Assembly: GCA_965276675.1 (NCBI GenBank)
Contig: OZ255624.1
Location: 310,001 to 374,000 of the forward strand
Length of the DNA: 64,000 nucleotides
Direction: 5' to 3'
Source of the DNA: G965276675 sp965276675
GTDB taxonomy: Bacteria > Acidobacteriota > Terriglobia > Terriglobales > Acidobacteriaceae
Position numbers and translations under genes: made by a program. Positions 42,651 through 53,800 of this stretch are shown piece by piece. The number at the start of each line of letters is the position of its first letter. The first letter of the stretch is position 1. The notes under the pieces were generated by a model. The model saw only the letters and a list, made by a program, of their open reading frames with translations, made no database searches and was not told the origin of the DNA.

Positions 42651-44045
42651 CTAACTGCCGGCAGGCACCAACAACAGCAGCGACAGCGCAAACAAAACAC
42701 CCGAGACCAGAAAGGTGATGACCATAAAGCCCATCATGCGGCGCATGGGGATACCCGCGATCGCCAGGATCGGCAGCGCCCAGAAGGGCTGCAGCATGTT
42801 CGCTACCGACTCTCCCATCGCGACCGCCATCGTGGTGCCGGCAAGCGAAACATGGAGGCTCCTGGCGGCTGGAATCGCAAACGGTCCCTGCACCGCCCAG
42901 TGACCGCCGCCGCTGGGCACAAACAGCGTAATGATCATTGACGTCAAATAGGTGTAAAACGGCAGCGTGTGCACGGTCGAAAAGCGGATAAAGACCCGGG
43001 ATAAAACGCCCGCGAGCCCGGTTGTGGTGATAATGCCCATCAGCCCGCCATAAAGCGGATACTGCAGGATCAGCGATCCCGTAATCCGTGCCGCCTGCCG
43101 AATGGCGGCTACGTAAGCCAGGGGACGCCAGTGCAGCAGCAGCCCCAGGAGCAGCAGCGTAATGATCACCGAGTTCAGGTCAATCGCAAAGTGGGTGCGC
43201 CGCAGTTCATAGAGCAGCGCGAAGATCCCAAACAGCGCCATCAGCAGATTCAGCAGCCAGGCATTGTCGAGTAGCGCGCCCAAGCCCTTCTCCGGGTGTT
43301 TCTCTGGGTGTTTTTCAGCCTGTTCATCCTCCCGCCGCAGCCTCTCCGGTTCGGCCACGACCGTGTCGGCTTCGGCCGGTTGCAGATAGCGGAAGATGAC
43401 AGGTAGCGTAATCAGCAGCAGCGCGCAGGGAATCAGGTTGAAGCGTGTGAACACCGTCTGGCCCAGCGGCACCAGGTGCCCGGTCACCTTCTCCACAATA
43501 TTCAGCGCAGACCCATGTGTTGCCTGCGACAGCGCGATCGATCCGGACAGGCCCTCCGTCGAGATCACAAAACCGGAGTAGGCCGCGGCCACCAGCCAGC
43601 CAAAGTCCATCCGCACGCGCTTGGCAACTTCGCGCGCGAGCAGCCCGGCGGTCACCAGCCCTAGTCCCCAGTTCAGCCACGACGCAATCAGGCTAACCGC
43701 CACGGTCAGCGACACTGCGGCCCGCGGCGTGGACACCAGCGATGCAACCCGGGCCAGGCCGGACTGCACCAGCGGCGATGTCGCCAGCGCATACCCCGCG
43801 ACCAGCATGATCACCATCTGAAAGGCGAAGGCGAAGATGGCGAAGACACCGCCATACCAGGCCGTGGCCACGCTGGCGACTGTCGCGCCGGGAGCAAACT
43901 TCAAGGCTAGCAGCGCTCCCAAAAACGTGAGCAGGACCGCGAAGATGAAGGGGTCCGGCATCGCCTTGTGCAAGGCATGCACAAAGACGCCGGTCATGCG
44001 GCTGAGCAGTGGCTGTTTTGGGACGGGAACCGCTTCAGTCTTCAT
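42651..44045 (-). CDS. AtoE-family short-chain fatty acid transporter-like permease
   Basis: A 464-residue polytopic membrane protein with about 12 hydrophobic segments. Signatures of the AtoE/short-chain fatty acid transporter family include MPDPFIFAVLLTFLGALLAL, WLNWGLGLVTAGLLAREVAKR, FVPSGGGHWAVQGPF and MAVAMGESVANMLQPFWALP. A central hydrophilic loop carries a small EKHPEKHPEK repeat. In E. coli AtoE is linked to short-chain fatty acid use; the real substrate here is not known. It is convergent with the binding-protein pair and follows a beta-propeller gene on its own strand. Confidence 0.85.
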   Translation of the reverse strand: MKTEAVPVPKQPLLSRMTGVFVHALHKAMPDPFIFAVLLTFLGALLALKFAPGATVASVATAWYGGVFAIFAFAFQMVIMLVAGYALATSPLVQSGLARVASLVSTPRAAVSLTVAVSLIASWLNWGLGLVTAGLLAREVAKRVRMDFGWLVAAAYSGFVISTEGLSGSIALSQATHGSALNIVEKVTGHLVPLGQTVFTRFNLIPCALLLITLPVIFRYLQPAEADTVVAEPERLRREDEQAEKHPEKHPEKGLGALLDNAWLLNLLMALFGIFALLYELRRTHFAIDLNSVIITLLLLGLLLHWRPLAYVAAIRQAARITGSLILQYPLYGGLMGIITTTGLAGVLSRVFIRFSTVHTLPFYTYLTSMIITLFVPSGGGHWAVQGPFAIPAARSLHVSLAGTTMAVAMGESVANMLQPFWALPILAIAGIPMRRMMGFMVITFLVSGVLFALSLLLLVPAGS

Positions 44046-44100
44046 CGTTTCAGTTTTCCTTCAGTTCTCATATCGAGCTACTCTTTCCGCTTCCGGCCGA

Positions 44101-45129
44101 TCACTTCGGCAGACCGAAGGTAAGCACCTTCGCCGTGGCTTTCGTCTCGCCTGGAGAGGCAGCAAGAATCATCTGCTTCATCCCTGGCAGTAGCAACCCG
44201 GTCTTTGCGCCGGCGGCACTCGGGGTCTTGCCCACCATCTTCAGGTGGTCCGGGTCGCTCGTGTCGTACATGCCGATGTACCCTTCACCCCCCGGAACGT
44301 ACAACCGATGTGCCGCTGCGTCAAAGAGAACATCATCCGCGCGGAGCGGAGCGGGTTGCGTGTTCGTCACCTTACCCGTCTCTGAATCCATCACCACCAC
44401 CATGCCCGGCTTGCGGCAGACCACGTAGATCCGATGGTGCGGTTCATCCAGCGCCACCATCGCGTTCTGCTCCGCCGCGGTAACCGGCCACTCGGCAATC
44501 TCTTTCATCGTCTTGCGGTTCACCACCGCGAGCTTGTTGGTCTGCGTCAGGTTCACAAACAGGCGATTGCCGCCCTTCTCCACTGCCATCGCCTCTACAT
44601 GGTCATCGTTGAATTGGATCTCTCCCAGCTTCTTGCCCGTGTCCGGGTTGACCGCTTGGATATCCGCCGTCTTCATCTGCACGTCTTTGCCGCCGGTCAC
44701 GATATAGAAGACATTCGCCGCCGCGTCGTACCCACCAGAGTCGGCGCCTTCGATCAGCGGGATCGTGCCCTTCTGTTGGTACGTCTCGGCATCCAGAATC
44801 TTTGTCATCGTCTTTCCGCTATCCGTCACCACGATCGTCGATGCGCCCGGCCGCACCAGGATGGTATGCGGCGCGTCAAAGCCCTTCACGGTCCGGAGGT
44901 GTTTGCCCGTCTTCAAATCGAATACCTCAAGCGTGCCGTGATCTTCAGCCGCCAACAGAAAGCGCCCGCGCGCACGATCCACCGCGAAGTGATCGAAATC
45001 GCCGGTGTATCCAGGCAGATCCACAGACCGCTCCAGCTTCAATGGCGCTCCTGTTTGCCCAGAAAGGAGCGTGGTGGACCCTGCCAAGCCTGCCAGCAGC
45101 AGAAATACAGCGCATCGTGTCGACTTCAT
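44101..45129 (-). CDS. Secreted YncE-like beta-propeller protein, second copy
   Basis: A 342-residue exported protein (leader CAVFLLLAGLAGSTTLLSG). The mature part shows seven propeller-type repeats such as GRFLLAAEDHGTLEVFDLKTGK, STIVVTDSGKTMTKILDAE, NRLFVNLTQTNKLAVVNRKT and HRLYVPGGEGYIGMYDTSDP (in part). It resembles the propeller at 35.9-37.0 kb and likewise sits in a locus with an Oar-like receptor. It runs into the AtoE-like gene 55 bases on. No catalytic motif; ligand presentation is a guess. Confidence 0.8.
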   Translation of the reverse strand: MKSTRCAVFLLLAGLAGSTTLLSGQTGAPLKLERSVDLPGYTGDFDHFAVDRARGRFLLAAEDHGTLEVFDLKTGKHLRTVKGFDAPHTILVRPGASTIVVTDSGKTMTKILDAETYQQKGTIPLIEGADSGGYDAAANVFYIVTGGKDVQMKTADIQAVNPDTGKKLGEIQFNDDHVEAMAVEKGGNRLFVNLTQTNKLAVVNRKTMKEIAEWPVTAAEQNAMVALDEPHHRIYVVCRKPGMVVVMDSETGKVTNTQPAPLRADDVLFDAAAHRLYVPGGEGYIGMYDTSDPDHLKMVGKTPSAAGAKTGLLLPGMKQMILAASPGETKATAKVLTFGLPK

Positions 45130-45319
45130 TTGCTAAGTCCTCATCTCTTCCGTCGACGGCATGGCCATTCGGTCAGCCGGCCGGTTCGGTTCTGCGATCC
45201 ATCCCTCGTAAGGGTGGCCACCGTGCCTGATGATTTCGCTGAACGGCACATAAAAATAGCTTTATCTTCGCGCTCGAGAGTACGCTTCCGTCCATCACTT
45301 CCGAAGCTGTGAACAGCTT

Positions 45320-45346
45320 TTCATCTACGGTTCAGTGATACTTCAT
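45320..45346 (+). promoter_or_regulatory. Pho-box-like triple repeat before the two-component system
   Basis: TTCAT (45320), TTCAG (45331) and TTCAT (45342) are exactly 11 bp apart and end 32 bases before the response-regulator ATG. This is consistent with autoregulation by a PhoB/OmpR-type regulator. A separate TTTATCTTCGC at 45261-45271 is identical to the start of the site before the receptor operon. Confidence 0.5.
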
Positions 45347-45378
45347 TTCCAAACTAGCTAATGACGGAGGTTTTCGCT

Positions 45379-46055
45379 ATGCGCATATTGATGATTGAAG
45401 ATGAACCGAAGGTCTCTGGCTTCGTCAAGCGCGGCCTCACCGCTGAACGCTATGCGGTGGACATTTCTGCGGACGGACGCGAAGGCCTGGAGCTCGCCGA
45501 GACCTATCCCTACGACCTGATCATCCTCGATCTCATGCTGCCCCGTCTGGATGGCGCCGAGCTGCTGCAGCGCATACGCCGGCGGGATGCATGTGTGCCC
45601 GTCCTGGTGCTCACCGCGCGCGATACCGTCGCCGACAAGGTGCGTTTGTTCGAGAGCGGGGCAGACGATTACCTCACCAAACCCTTCGCCTTTGCCGAGC
45701 TGCTGGTCCGAACCAAGGCCCTGCTGCGGCGCGGCCCCGTCAACCGCTCTAGCACCTTGACGCTAGGAGACGTTGAGCTGGACCGCCTCACGCAACAGGT
45801 CAAGCGCGCCGGCAAGCGCATCGAGCTCACGGCCAAAGAGTATTCGCTACTCGAATACCTGATGCAGAACCCCGGCCGCGTGCTCTCCCGCAACATGATC
45901 ATCGAGCATGTCTGGGACCAGAGCTTCGACGGCATCACAAACATCGTCGATGTCTATGTGCGTCACCTGCGCAGCAAAGTCGACGACGCGCACGATTACA
46001 AGCTGATCCGCACCGTGCGCGGCTCCGGGTATATGATCCGCGCGGAGAGCGACTT

Positions 46056-46059
<4 letters not shown>
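45379..46059 (+). CDS. OmpR/PhoB-family response regulator
   Basis: A 226-residue regulator. The receiver domain (MRILMIEDEPKVSGFVKRGL) has the acidic pocket Glu7/Asp8, phospho-acceptor Asp51 in LIILDLMLPRLDG and Lys in DDYLTKPFAF. The C-terminal winged helix (LTAKEYSLLEYLMQNPGRVLSR, in part, then TNIVDVYVRHLRSKVD and VRGSGYMI) binds direct repeats in this family. The ATG at 45379 is preferred to one six codons earlier because GGAGG lies nine bases ahead. It overlaps the kinase gene by four bases and is preceded by an 11-bp-periodic repeat. Confidence 0.93.
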
Positions 46060-47609
<1,550 letters not shown>

Positions 47610-47682
47610 AGCACGAAGGTAAGCCACGAAAGCGAAGCCAGAAATAACAAAGAACGTCCGAAGCGAGCGAAAAGAGGGCACC

Positions 47683-50600
47683 ATGCGGTACTGGATTCAA
47701 CTCGTCACACTCTGTCTCGCAACTCTCCTTCTTACAGCTCCAGCGGGCCAGGCGCAGGTCTCCACTGGCACCGTCTCCGGCACAGTGCGCGACATCTCTG
47801 GAGCTCCCGTCGCCGACGCTGCCGTCACCCTCACCAACGTCGAGACAGGCGTCGCCACCCCGACCGTCACCAGCAACGCCGGCTTCTACTCCGTGCCCAA
47901 CCTCCAGACCGGCAGCTACTCCATCGCAGCGGTGGCGCCCGGCTTCTCGCAAGTCGTCCTCAACGGCATCAAGGTCGAAGTCGGCGCGCAGCTGGAGTAC
48001 GACCTCTCGCTCAAAGTCGGTGCGGCCTCGGAAAAGGTTATCGTCACCGCCAACGTGCAGGGTGTGGACCTGGTCACCTCCACCATCAGGCCCGTCGTGG
48101 ACGAGCGCACCATCCAGGACCTGCCCCTCAACGGACGCGACTGGACGCAGCTGGCCAACCTGCAGCCGGGAGTCGCGGCGGCCCGCACTCAGCCCTCGGT
48201 CGCGGTCAGCAACCAGCGCGCTAACCGCGGCCTCGGCAACCAGCTGACCGTCGGTGGCGCCCGCCCCCAGCAGAACAACTACCGGCTCGACGGCATCAGC
48301 ATCAACGACTACTCCAACGGCGGCCCGGGCGGCGTCATCGGCTCCAACCTCGGCGTCGACGCCATCCAGGAGTTCTCCGTCGTCACCAGCAATGCTACTG
48401 CCGACTACGGCAAGACCGCCGGTGGTATCGTCAACGCCGTCACCCGCGCCGGCACCAACAAGCTGCATGGCAGCGTCTACGAATTCCTCCGCAACAGCGC
48501 GCTCGACGCCCGGAACGAATTCGACGCTCCGGGCCACATCGCCCCCTTCCGCCGCAATCAGTTCGGCGCATCGCTCGGTGGACCAGTCATCCGCGACCGC
48601 ACCTTTCTCTTCGGCGACTACGAAGGCCTGCGGCAATACCAGGGAGCCAACGTCTCCAGCAACGTGCCCTCGCAGGATGCCCGCAACGGACTGCTCTGCG
48701 CCCCCGCCAACGGCCAGCCGTGTCCGGCGAAACGGCAGATCGCCGTCGATCCCGCCATCCAGCCCTACCTGCAGTTCTATCCCCTGCCGAACGCGCCCAC
48801 CACGACCGACACCGGGAGCTTTCTCTTCAACGACCCGGCGATCAGCCATGAGAACTACTTCACGATTCGCGCCGATCACCACATCTCCGAGCGGGACACG
48901 CTCACCGGCACCTACTCCTTTGACAGTGGCAATCTCCAGTCGCCCGATCCCTTCAACATCCGCCTCACCGGCAACATCGCCAAGCGCCAACTCGCCACCA
49001 TCAGCGAGTCGCACGAGTTCAGCGACACGCTCCTGAACTCCCTGCGCTTCGGTTTCAGCAGGGTCGTCTCCATCGCTCCCACCACGCTCGCGGCCATCAA
49101 TCAGGCTGCTGGAGATACCTCGCTGGGCTTCTTCCCCGGCCTGCCCGTCGGCCTCATCAACATCGGCGGCGTCTCCAACTTCCAAGGTGGCCTGCATGCC
49201 ACGGGTGAGTTCGACTTCCACTACAACTCCTACCAGCTCTACGACGACCTCTATCTCACCCGCGGTAAGCACTCCATCAAAATGGGCTTCTCCTTTGAGC
49301 GCGAGCAGAACAATCAGTTGGGTACCTCGAACCCTAACGGCCAATACCTCTTCAGCTCTCTGCAGACCTTCCTGACCAACCGCCCTACCAGCTTCAACGC
49401 GCCGCTCTCCACCGGCGTCTCTCCGCGTGACCTGCGTCAGTCCGTCTTTGGCGCGTACATTCAGGACGACTACCGCATCTTTCCCAACCTCACCCTGAAC
49501 CTGGGTCTCCGCTATGAGCCCGCCACGGTCCCCACCGAGACCGCGGATCGCCTCGCCCTGCTGCCCACGCTCACGAGCACGGCCCCGCACCTGGGCAACC
49601 CTTACTTTCAAAATTCCACCTACCGCAACTTCGCCCCGCGCGTCGGCTTTGCGCTGGACCCGACCGGCAAAGGCCTCACCTCCATCCGCGGCGGCTTCGG
49701 CATCTACGACTCGCTTCCGCTCAACTACCTCTTCGAGGGCCTGTCCATCTTTACCGCACCCTTTCTTAAGCTCGGCAACGCAGCCAATCTCGGAGTCGGC
49801 TCCTTCCCCAAGGCCGCCTACCAATCCCTCTCCGCCGCGAACCTGCGCTACTCCTACGCGCAGCCGGCCCCTAAGCGCAGCTATGTCGAGCAGTATGAGC
49901 TGCAGCTGCAGCAGCAGTTCCCGGGCGACTTCATCTTCGAGATCGCCTACGCCGGCTCCAAAGGCGTTCACCTGGCCTACCGTGTCGACGACGTGAATAC
50001 CGTGCAGCCGCTCAGCACGGAGGGTGGCTACTTCTTTCAGGGCCCGAATGGAACGGCGTCGCCCAGCGCCGCCGCACTCAACGCGCGCAAGCTCAACCCC
50101 AACATCGGCCAGATCAGCGCGCTCTTTCTGACCGGCTACTCCAACTACAGCGCCCTCCAGACCAGCCTCAGCAAGCGCCTCTCCCGGCGCACCCAGGCGC
50201 AGCTCTCCTATACCTATGCCAAGTCCATCGATGACGGCTCCTCCTCCACCTTCGGTGACACCTTCGCGAACTCGGTCTCGAGCCTTCCGCTGTGGGCGCC
50301 CGACCGCCGCCGCGGCATCTCGGATTACATCCTCGGACAGAACCTCGTGCTCAACTACCTCTTCCAGCTACCAGACGCTCCGCAATCGGTGCGAGCCGCC
50401 GGCGCCCTGCTCAACGGCTGGCAGTGGGTTGGCATCTTTCAGGCCGGCTCCGGCGAGCCTTTCACACCCCTTATCAGCGGCGATGCGCTTAACCTTAGAA
50501 GCAACGACGTCTTCGACTTTCCCGACCGTCTCCGCACCCCCGGCTGCACCGGCAATCCGGTCAACCCCGGCAAGCGCAACTACGTCAAGACGCAATGCTT

Positions 50601-50925
50601 CGCCTTCCCGTCCTTCGATCCGGTCAGCGGCCTCACTCAACTGGGCAGCGCCGGCCGCAACTCCATCATCGGCCCCGGCCTCGCGGACTTCGACACCTCT
50701 CTTATCAAGAACACGCACATCCACCACTTCTCGGAGGACTTCAACATTCAGTTCCGCGCCGAGCTCTTCAACGTTCTCAACCGCGTCAACTACGCCACGC
50801 CACCCAAGTCCGGCACGCAACTCTTCAGCGGAGGCGGCGCGCCCCTCGCCACCGGCGGCGTGCTCGTAGGCCCCACCGCCACCTCGGCCCGCCAAGCCCA
50901 GTTCGCCATCAAGGTCCTCTTCTGA
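47683..50925 (+). CDS. Oar-like TonB-dependent receptor, linked to a two-component system
   Basis: A 1,080-residue outer-membrane receptor: signal peptide (MRYWIQLVTLCLATLLLTAP, cut near GQAQ), carboxypeptidase-regulatory domain (GTVSGTVRDISGAPVADAAV), plug (LPLNGRDW, RPQQNNYRLDGISINDYSNG, DYGKTAGGIVNAVTRAGT) and a barrel ending in Phe (AIKVLF). It is a close paralogue of the receptor at 37-40 kb, sharing long runs such as LGVDAIQEFSV and FRRNQFGAS. Position directly behind the kinase suggests cotranscription and that the pair controls uptake of its ligand. A very long antisense frame here is spurious. Confidence 0.91.
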   Translation: MRYWIQLVTLCLATLLLTAPAGQAQVSTGTVSGTVRDISGAPVADAAVTLTNVETGVATPTVTSNAGFYSVPNLQTGSYSIAAVAPGFSQVVLNGIKVEVGAQLEYDLSLKVGAASEKVIVTANVQGVDLVTSTIRPVVDERTIQDLPLNGRDWTQLANLQPGVAAARTQPSVAVSNQRANRGLGNQLTVGGARPQQNNYRLDGISINDYSNGGPGGVIGSNLGVDAIQEFSVVTSNATADYGKTAGGIVNAVTRAGTNKLHGSVYEFLRNSALDARNEFDAPGHIAPFRRNQFGASLGGPVIRDRTFLFGDYEGLRQYQGANVSSNVPSQDARNGLLCAPANGQPCPAKRQIAVDPAIQPYLQFYPLPNAPTTTDTGSFLFNDPAISHENYFTIRADHHISERDTLTGTYSFDSGNLQSPDPFNIRLTGNIAKRQLATISESHEFSDTLLNSLRFGFSRVVSIAPTTLAAINQAAGDTSLGFFPGLPVGLINIGGVSNFQGGLHATGEFDFHYNSYQLYDDLYLTRGKHSIKMGFSFEREQNNQLGTSNPNGQYLFSSLQTFLTNRPTSFNAPLSTGVSPRDLRQSVFGAYIQDDYRIFPNLTLNLGLRYEPATVPTETADRLALLPTLTSTAPHLGNPYFQNSTYRNFAPRVGFALDPTGKGLTSIRGGFGIYDSLPLNYLFEGLSIFTAPFLKLGNAANLGVGSFPKAAYQSLSAANLRYSYAQPAPKRSYVEQYELQLQQQFPGDFIFEIAYAGSKGVHLAYRVDDVNTVQPLSTEGGYFFQGPNGTASPSAAALNARKLNPNIGQISALFLTGYSNYSALQTSLSKRLSRRTQAQLSYTYAKSIDDGSSSTFGDTFANSVSSLPLWAPDRRRGISDYILGQNLVLNYLFQLPDAPQSVRAAGALLNGWQWVGIFQAGSGEPFTPLISGDALNLRSNDVFDFPDRLRTPGCTGNPVNPGKRNYVKTQCFAFPSFDPVSGLTQLGSAGRNSIIGPGLADFDTSLIKNTHIHHFSEDFNIQFRAELFNVLNRVNYATPPKSGTQLFSGGGAPLATGGVLVGPTATSARQAQFAIKVLF

Positions 50926-50944
50926 TCCAGCGCGAGCATGCACC

Positions 50945-50968
50945 CGCCTGCGCAACTCCGCGCAGGCG
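50945..50968 (+). terminator. Hairpin after the TonB receptor
   Basis: CGCCTGCGC and GCGCAGGCG (50945-50953, 50960-50968) form a perfect 9-bp stem 20 bases after the receptor stop. The following TTAACTCC is only weakly T-rich, so termination may be inefficient or factor-aided. Confidence 0.5.
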
Positions 50969-51029
50969 TTAACTCCACATAGTCTCGTCGGCGGACTCGC
51001 GCCAAAGGCGTCCACCCCGCCCCAACACC

Positions 51030-51134
51030 GTCATCCCGACCGCAGTTGCGCCAAAGGGCGTCCACCCACTCCACACTGTCATCCCGACCGCAGTTGCGCC
51101 GCAGGCGGCAACGGAGCGGAGGGACCTGCTGTTT
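51030..51134 (+). repeat. Type A repeat, copy 4 with truncated copy in front
   Basis: GTCATCCCGACCGCAGTTGCG at 51030-51050 breaks off into AAAGGGCGTCCACCC, and the same start recurs at 51078, running to a full end GGAGGGACCTGCTGTT (51134). The centre of the full copy is TTGCGCC-GCA-GGCGGCAA. Related debris extends back to about 50990. The 50926-51225 gap holds nothing else. Confidence 0.75.
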
Positions 51135-51225
51135 TCTAATTTTAATGAGAAGACTTTAGGGAAACTCTGATTGAATGTGGCCTTTCGATTGGAAGGGCTT
51201 CAGCCGCCCGTAAGCGGGAAGGTGA

Positions 51226-52941
51226 TCAAGAGTGGTCCAGTACCGACACTCCATCTCTGTGTAGCTGCAATGCCAGCACCTCTACCGGCGGCGTCTCTTC
51301 GAACTGTAGCCCCTCCGCAGATCTCGCGGAAGCGGCTGTCCGCCATCTGGCCAATACCGCCGCGCTGCCAAGTACGACGATTGCGACCGCATACCGGATG
51401 GGGCTGTGCAGCGCAAGCTGCTCCAGTTGAGCTCCTTTGTTGGTGAGCGGGATCAGCAGCATGACACACGCCCAGAAGGCAAACTGAATCTGACCCTTGC
51501 CCGGCAAGTAGGAACAGGTGAAGGGAATCTTCTGAAAGCGATACAGGCAGAGGTCGACGAGCGTACTCCCTAGAAGCCCGAGCACGGCAAGGTGCCCAAC
51601 CGCTTGACGCAAGGGCCATATTGAAAAGAACAGCACCGCGGAAGCCACCCAAACTGGCGCCACAGCGAGCAATAGGAACGACCGCCGAATCGTCGTCGAA
51701 TAAACCGGCACGCCACCGAGCTCCGTGATGCGGAAGACCCAATTTGCCCGGAGTGCAATCGGCATCGCGAACACGACGCGCATCCCCGCCACTGCAACAC
51801 ACATCATCAGAATGCTCGCAAGGAGAAATGGCACGCTCCCCTGCGCCGTCGCTGCCGCCTGCGAAAGACTCTGCCGGGCAAGCGGTATCTTCACATAGGC
51901 GAGCACGATAGCGAATCCACTTCCTAGATAGAAGCTGAAAATGGCACGATGCTGGCGGCTCCGCAGCAGCGTGCGCAGGCTGAAGGACGAGACGGCTCTC
52001 TGCAGAGCACTCCCAAAGCCAGTCGGCCAATGTCTGCGGTGCGAACCAGGCACAATGTCGGGCTCCTCAGCTATCTTTCGCAGCGTGCGGAAGTGGCAAA
52101 GCAGCACCGCCGCGCCAGCGCCAAACCCGGCAAGCGCTAGGCCCGTCCACGCTCGTCTCGCCAGCGTAGCAAACGCCGGGTGCATCGATCCGTTCAACTC
52201 CTGAAAGAGCCCTAAGAACCAGTACGAGGGTAAGCAAGCGAGCAGCCGTTGATTCTCCGGCGCCATGAGAGCTCCGGGTGTCTCTAATGAAGGCTCGGCA
52301 AAGTACACGCTCAGGAACAGACAGAACAGGGCCACCTGCAACAGCGCCGATACCCGCAGAAAATGCTGCCGCGGCAGCAGCAGTGCGACAACAGCTTGCA
52401 CTGCCAGGACGGAACAAAAGATGAACGCTCCCGCCGCGATCATCGTGATCCAGTAAGCAGCCATCGACCGCAGCGCGCCCAGCGCGCCGCCGTGTGCAGA
52501 GCAAAAGTAAAACGGCCAAACAAGACCCGTAAAGACATTTAAAGCAACGACCGATAGGCTCAGTGCCGCAGCCAATGCAGTCAGCTTGGCCAGAAATACG
52601 GTGCGCGCGCCTACCGGCAGCGGAGCAAGCACCAACACATCACGCCGCTCTGGGAATGCTGAATCCCAACTCAAGGCAGAGAAGAGGCCAACCACCACCA
52701 GCGTTGTCGCAATCAGCAGGTGCGCCATAGTCCAGAGATCAACCTGCGACAACCCTCCCCCGGCGAGGATCAACGGCGCCGTGAACAAAAAGCTGATTGC
52801 CGCAAGCAGCGCCGCGAACTGCCCGAGCAGCTTCGTTATCTCTCCGTCAGCCGACAACAATTCCAGATCGACGACGCGCAGTAGAAACACTCGATAGAGC
52901 ACACGAAACTGGCGCCTTTCGATTCCGTAACTGTCACTCAT
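51226..52941 (-). CDS. ABC-2-type export permease, large form
   Basis: A 571-residue membrane protein with about 12 hydrophobic segments, for example LLGQFAALLAAISFLFTAPLIL, LLIATTLVVVGLFSALSW and YWITMIAAGAFIFCSVLAVQAVVALL. A cytoplasmic loop (about 300-325) separates the two halves. No catalytic motif; the call depends on the adjacent ABC ATPase six bases upstream in the same operon and on general ABC-2 permease appearance. The exported substrate is unknown. Confidence 0.75.
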   Translation of the reverse strand: MSDSYGIERRQFRVLYRVFLLRVVDLELLSADGEITKLLGQFAALLAAISFLFTAPLILAGGGLSQVDLWTMAHLLIATTLVVVGLFSALSWDSAFPERRDVLVLAPLPVGARTVFLAKLTALAAALSLSVVALNVFTGLVWPFYFCSAHGGALGALRSMAAYWITMIAAGAFIFCSVLAVQAVVALLLPRQHFLRVSALLQVALFCLFLSVYFAEPSLETPGALMAPENQRLLACLPSYWFLGLFQELNGSMHPAFATLARRAWTGLALAGFGAGAAVLLCHFRTLRKIAEEPDIVPGSHRRHWPTGFGSALQRAVSSFSLRTLLRSRQHRAIFSFYLGSGFAIVLAYVKIPLARQSLSQAAATAQGSVPFLLASILMMCVAVAGMRVVFAMPIALRANWVFRITELGGVPVYSTTIRRSFLLLAVAPVWVASAVLFFSIWPLRQAVGHLAVLGLLGSTLVDLCLYRFQKIPFTCSYLPGKGQIQFAFWACVMLLIPLTNKGAQLEQLALHSPIRYAVAIVVLGSAAVLARWRTAASARSAEGLQFEETPPVEVLALQLHRDGVSVLDHS

Positions 52942-52947
52942 AATCTT

Positions 52948-53712
52948 TCACGCATGAATGACATCCGCGATCTGCCGCGCCATCGCCACCGTGTCCTGCT
53001 CGACTGCGAGCTGCCGGAAGATCCCTTCCAGTGTCGGCAGCTCCATCAACGTCCGCAGACGCTCGATCGAGTCGTCGGCCACGATCTTGCCGCGGTGCAG
53101 AATCACCACGCGCGAACAGATGCGCTCCACCGTCTCCAGTTCATGCGAGCTGAACAGCACCACCTTGCCCCGTGCCGCAAGTTCCTGGATCAGGCTTCGC
53201 AGCATCAGCGCCGAGCTTACGTCGAGCCCGGAAAACGGCTCGTCCAGCAGGATCAGCTGTGGATTGTGCAGCAGCGCAGCCGCCAGCAGCACCTTCTGGC
53301 GCATACCCTTCGAATACGCCGAAATGGCCGCGTGCCGGTCATCATAGAGTGAGAACAGCCGAAGTAGGCCATCGATGCACTCGGCCGCGGGCTTCGGGGG
53401 CAGATCGCGTAATTGTGCGACCATCACCAAGTATTCGCTGCCACTCAGGTGGGTATACAAGTGCGGTTCTTCCGGTACATAGCCCATCCGCTGCTTGTAT
53501 CCGATAAGGTCCGCCTGGATAGGCTTGCCCTCAAACAAGATCTCCCCTGACGTCTTCTCGATCAGCCCGGTGATCATCTTCATCGTCGTCGATTTGCCAG
53601 ACCCATTCGGCCCCAGGTAGCCGGTCACCTCACCAGCACGCGCACAGAAGCTGACATTCTCGACAGCCGCAATCCCAGAGTAGCGCTTGTATACATGGCG
53701 AACTTCCAGCAT
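52948..53712 (-). CDS. ABC transporter ATP-binding protein
   Basis: A 254-residue ATPase with Walker A GPNGSGKST (34-42), the Q-loop region (YVPEEPHLYTHLSGSEYL), a diverged signature YSKGMRQKV, Walker B LILLDEPFSGLD and the switch His in LFSSHELE. The first hydrophobic residues place it in the drug/antibiotic/Na exporter class (CcmA-like). It is the first gene of a minus-strand operon with the permease, divergent from a PadR regulator, so expression is probably released when PadR leaves the shared operators. Confidence 0.93.
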   Translation of the reverse strand: MLEVRHVYKRYSGIAAVENVSFCARAGEVTGYLGPNGSGKSTTMKMITGLIEKTSGEILFEGKPIQADLIGYKQRMGYVPEEPHLYTHLSGSEYLVMVAQLRDLPPKPAAECIDGLLRLFSLYDDRHAAISAYSKGMRQKVLLAAALLHNPQLILLDEPFSGLDVSSALMLRSLIQELAARGKVVLFSSHELETVERICSRVVILHRGKIVADDSIERLRTLMELPTLEGIFRQLAVEQDTVAMARQIADVIHA

Positions 53713-53731
53713 CCCAAACTCCTTATCCTAT

Positions 53732-53782
53732 GTAGCAAACTACTCTAAGGATGCTCCATAAGCTTGTCAAGTAGAACGCTAC
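53732..53782. promoter_or_regulatory. Two PadR-type operator palindromes between divergent genes
   Basis: GTAGCAAACTAC (53732-53743) and GTAGAACGCTAC (53771-53782) share the form GTAG-N4-CTAC, with flanking AT on one side giving ATGTAG and CTACAT. They are 39 bp apart, between the ABC operon (minus) and padR (plus), which is where a PadR repressor would bind. Confidence 0.6.
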
Positions 53783-53800
53783 ATAGCTAAACTCATCTGC

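Noticed and set aside
44049..44068. Two TTCAG units 11 bp apart just upstream of the AtoE-like gene
   Set aside because: They lie in the ribosome-binding area directly before the start codon, have only two units and point away from the gene, so chance is likely.
45261..45271. An extra TTTATCTTCGC identical to the start of the receptor operator
   Set aside because: The following 11-bp positions do not continue the pentamer pattern, so it is noted only as a possible half-site.
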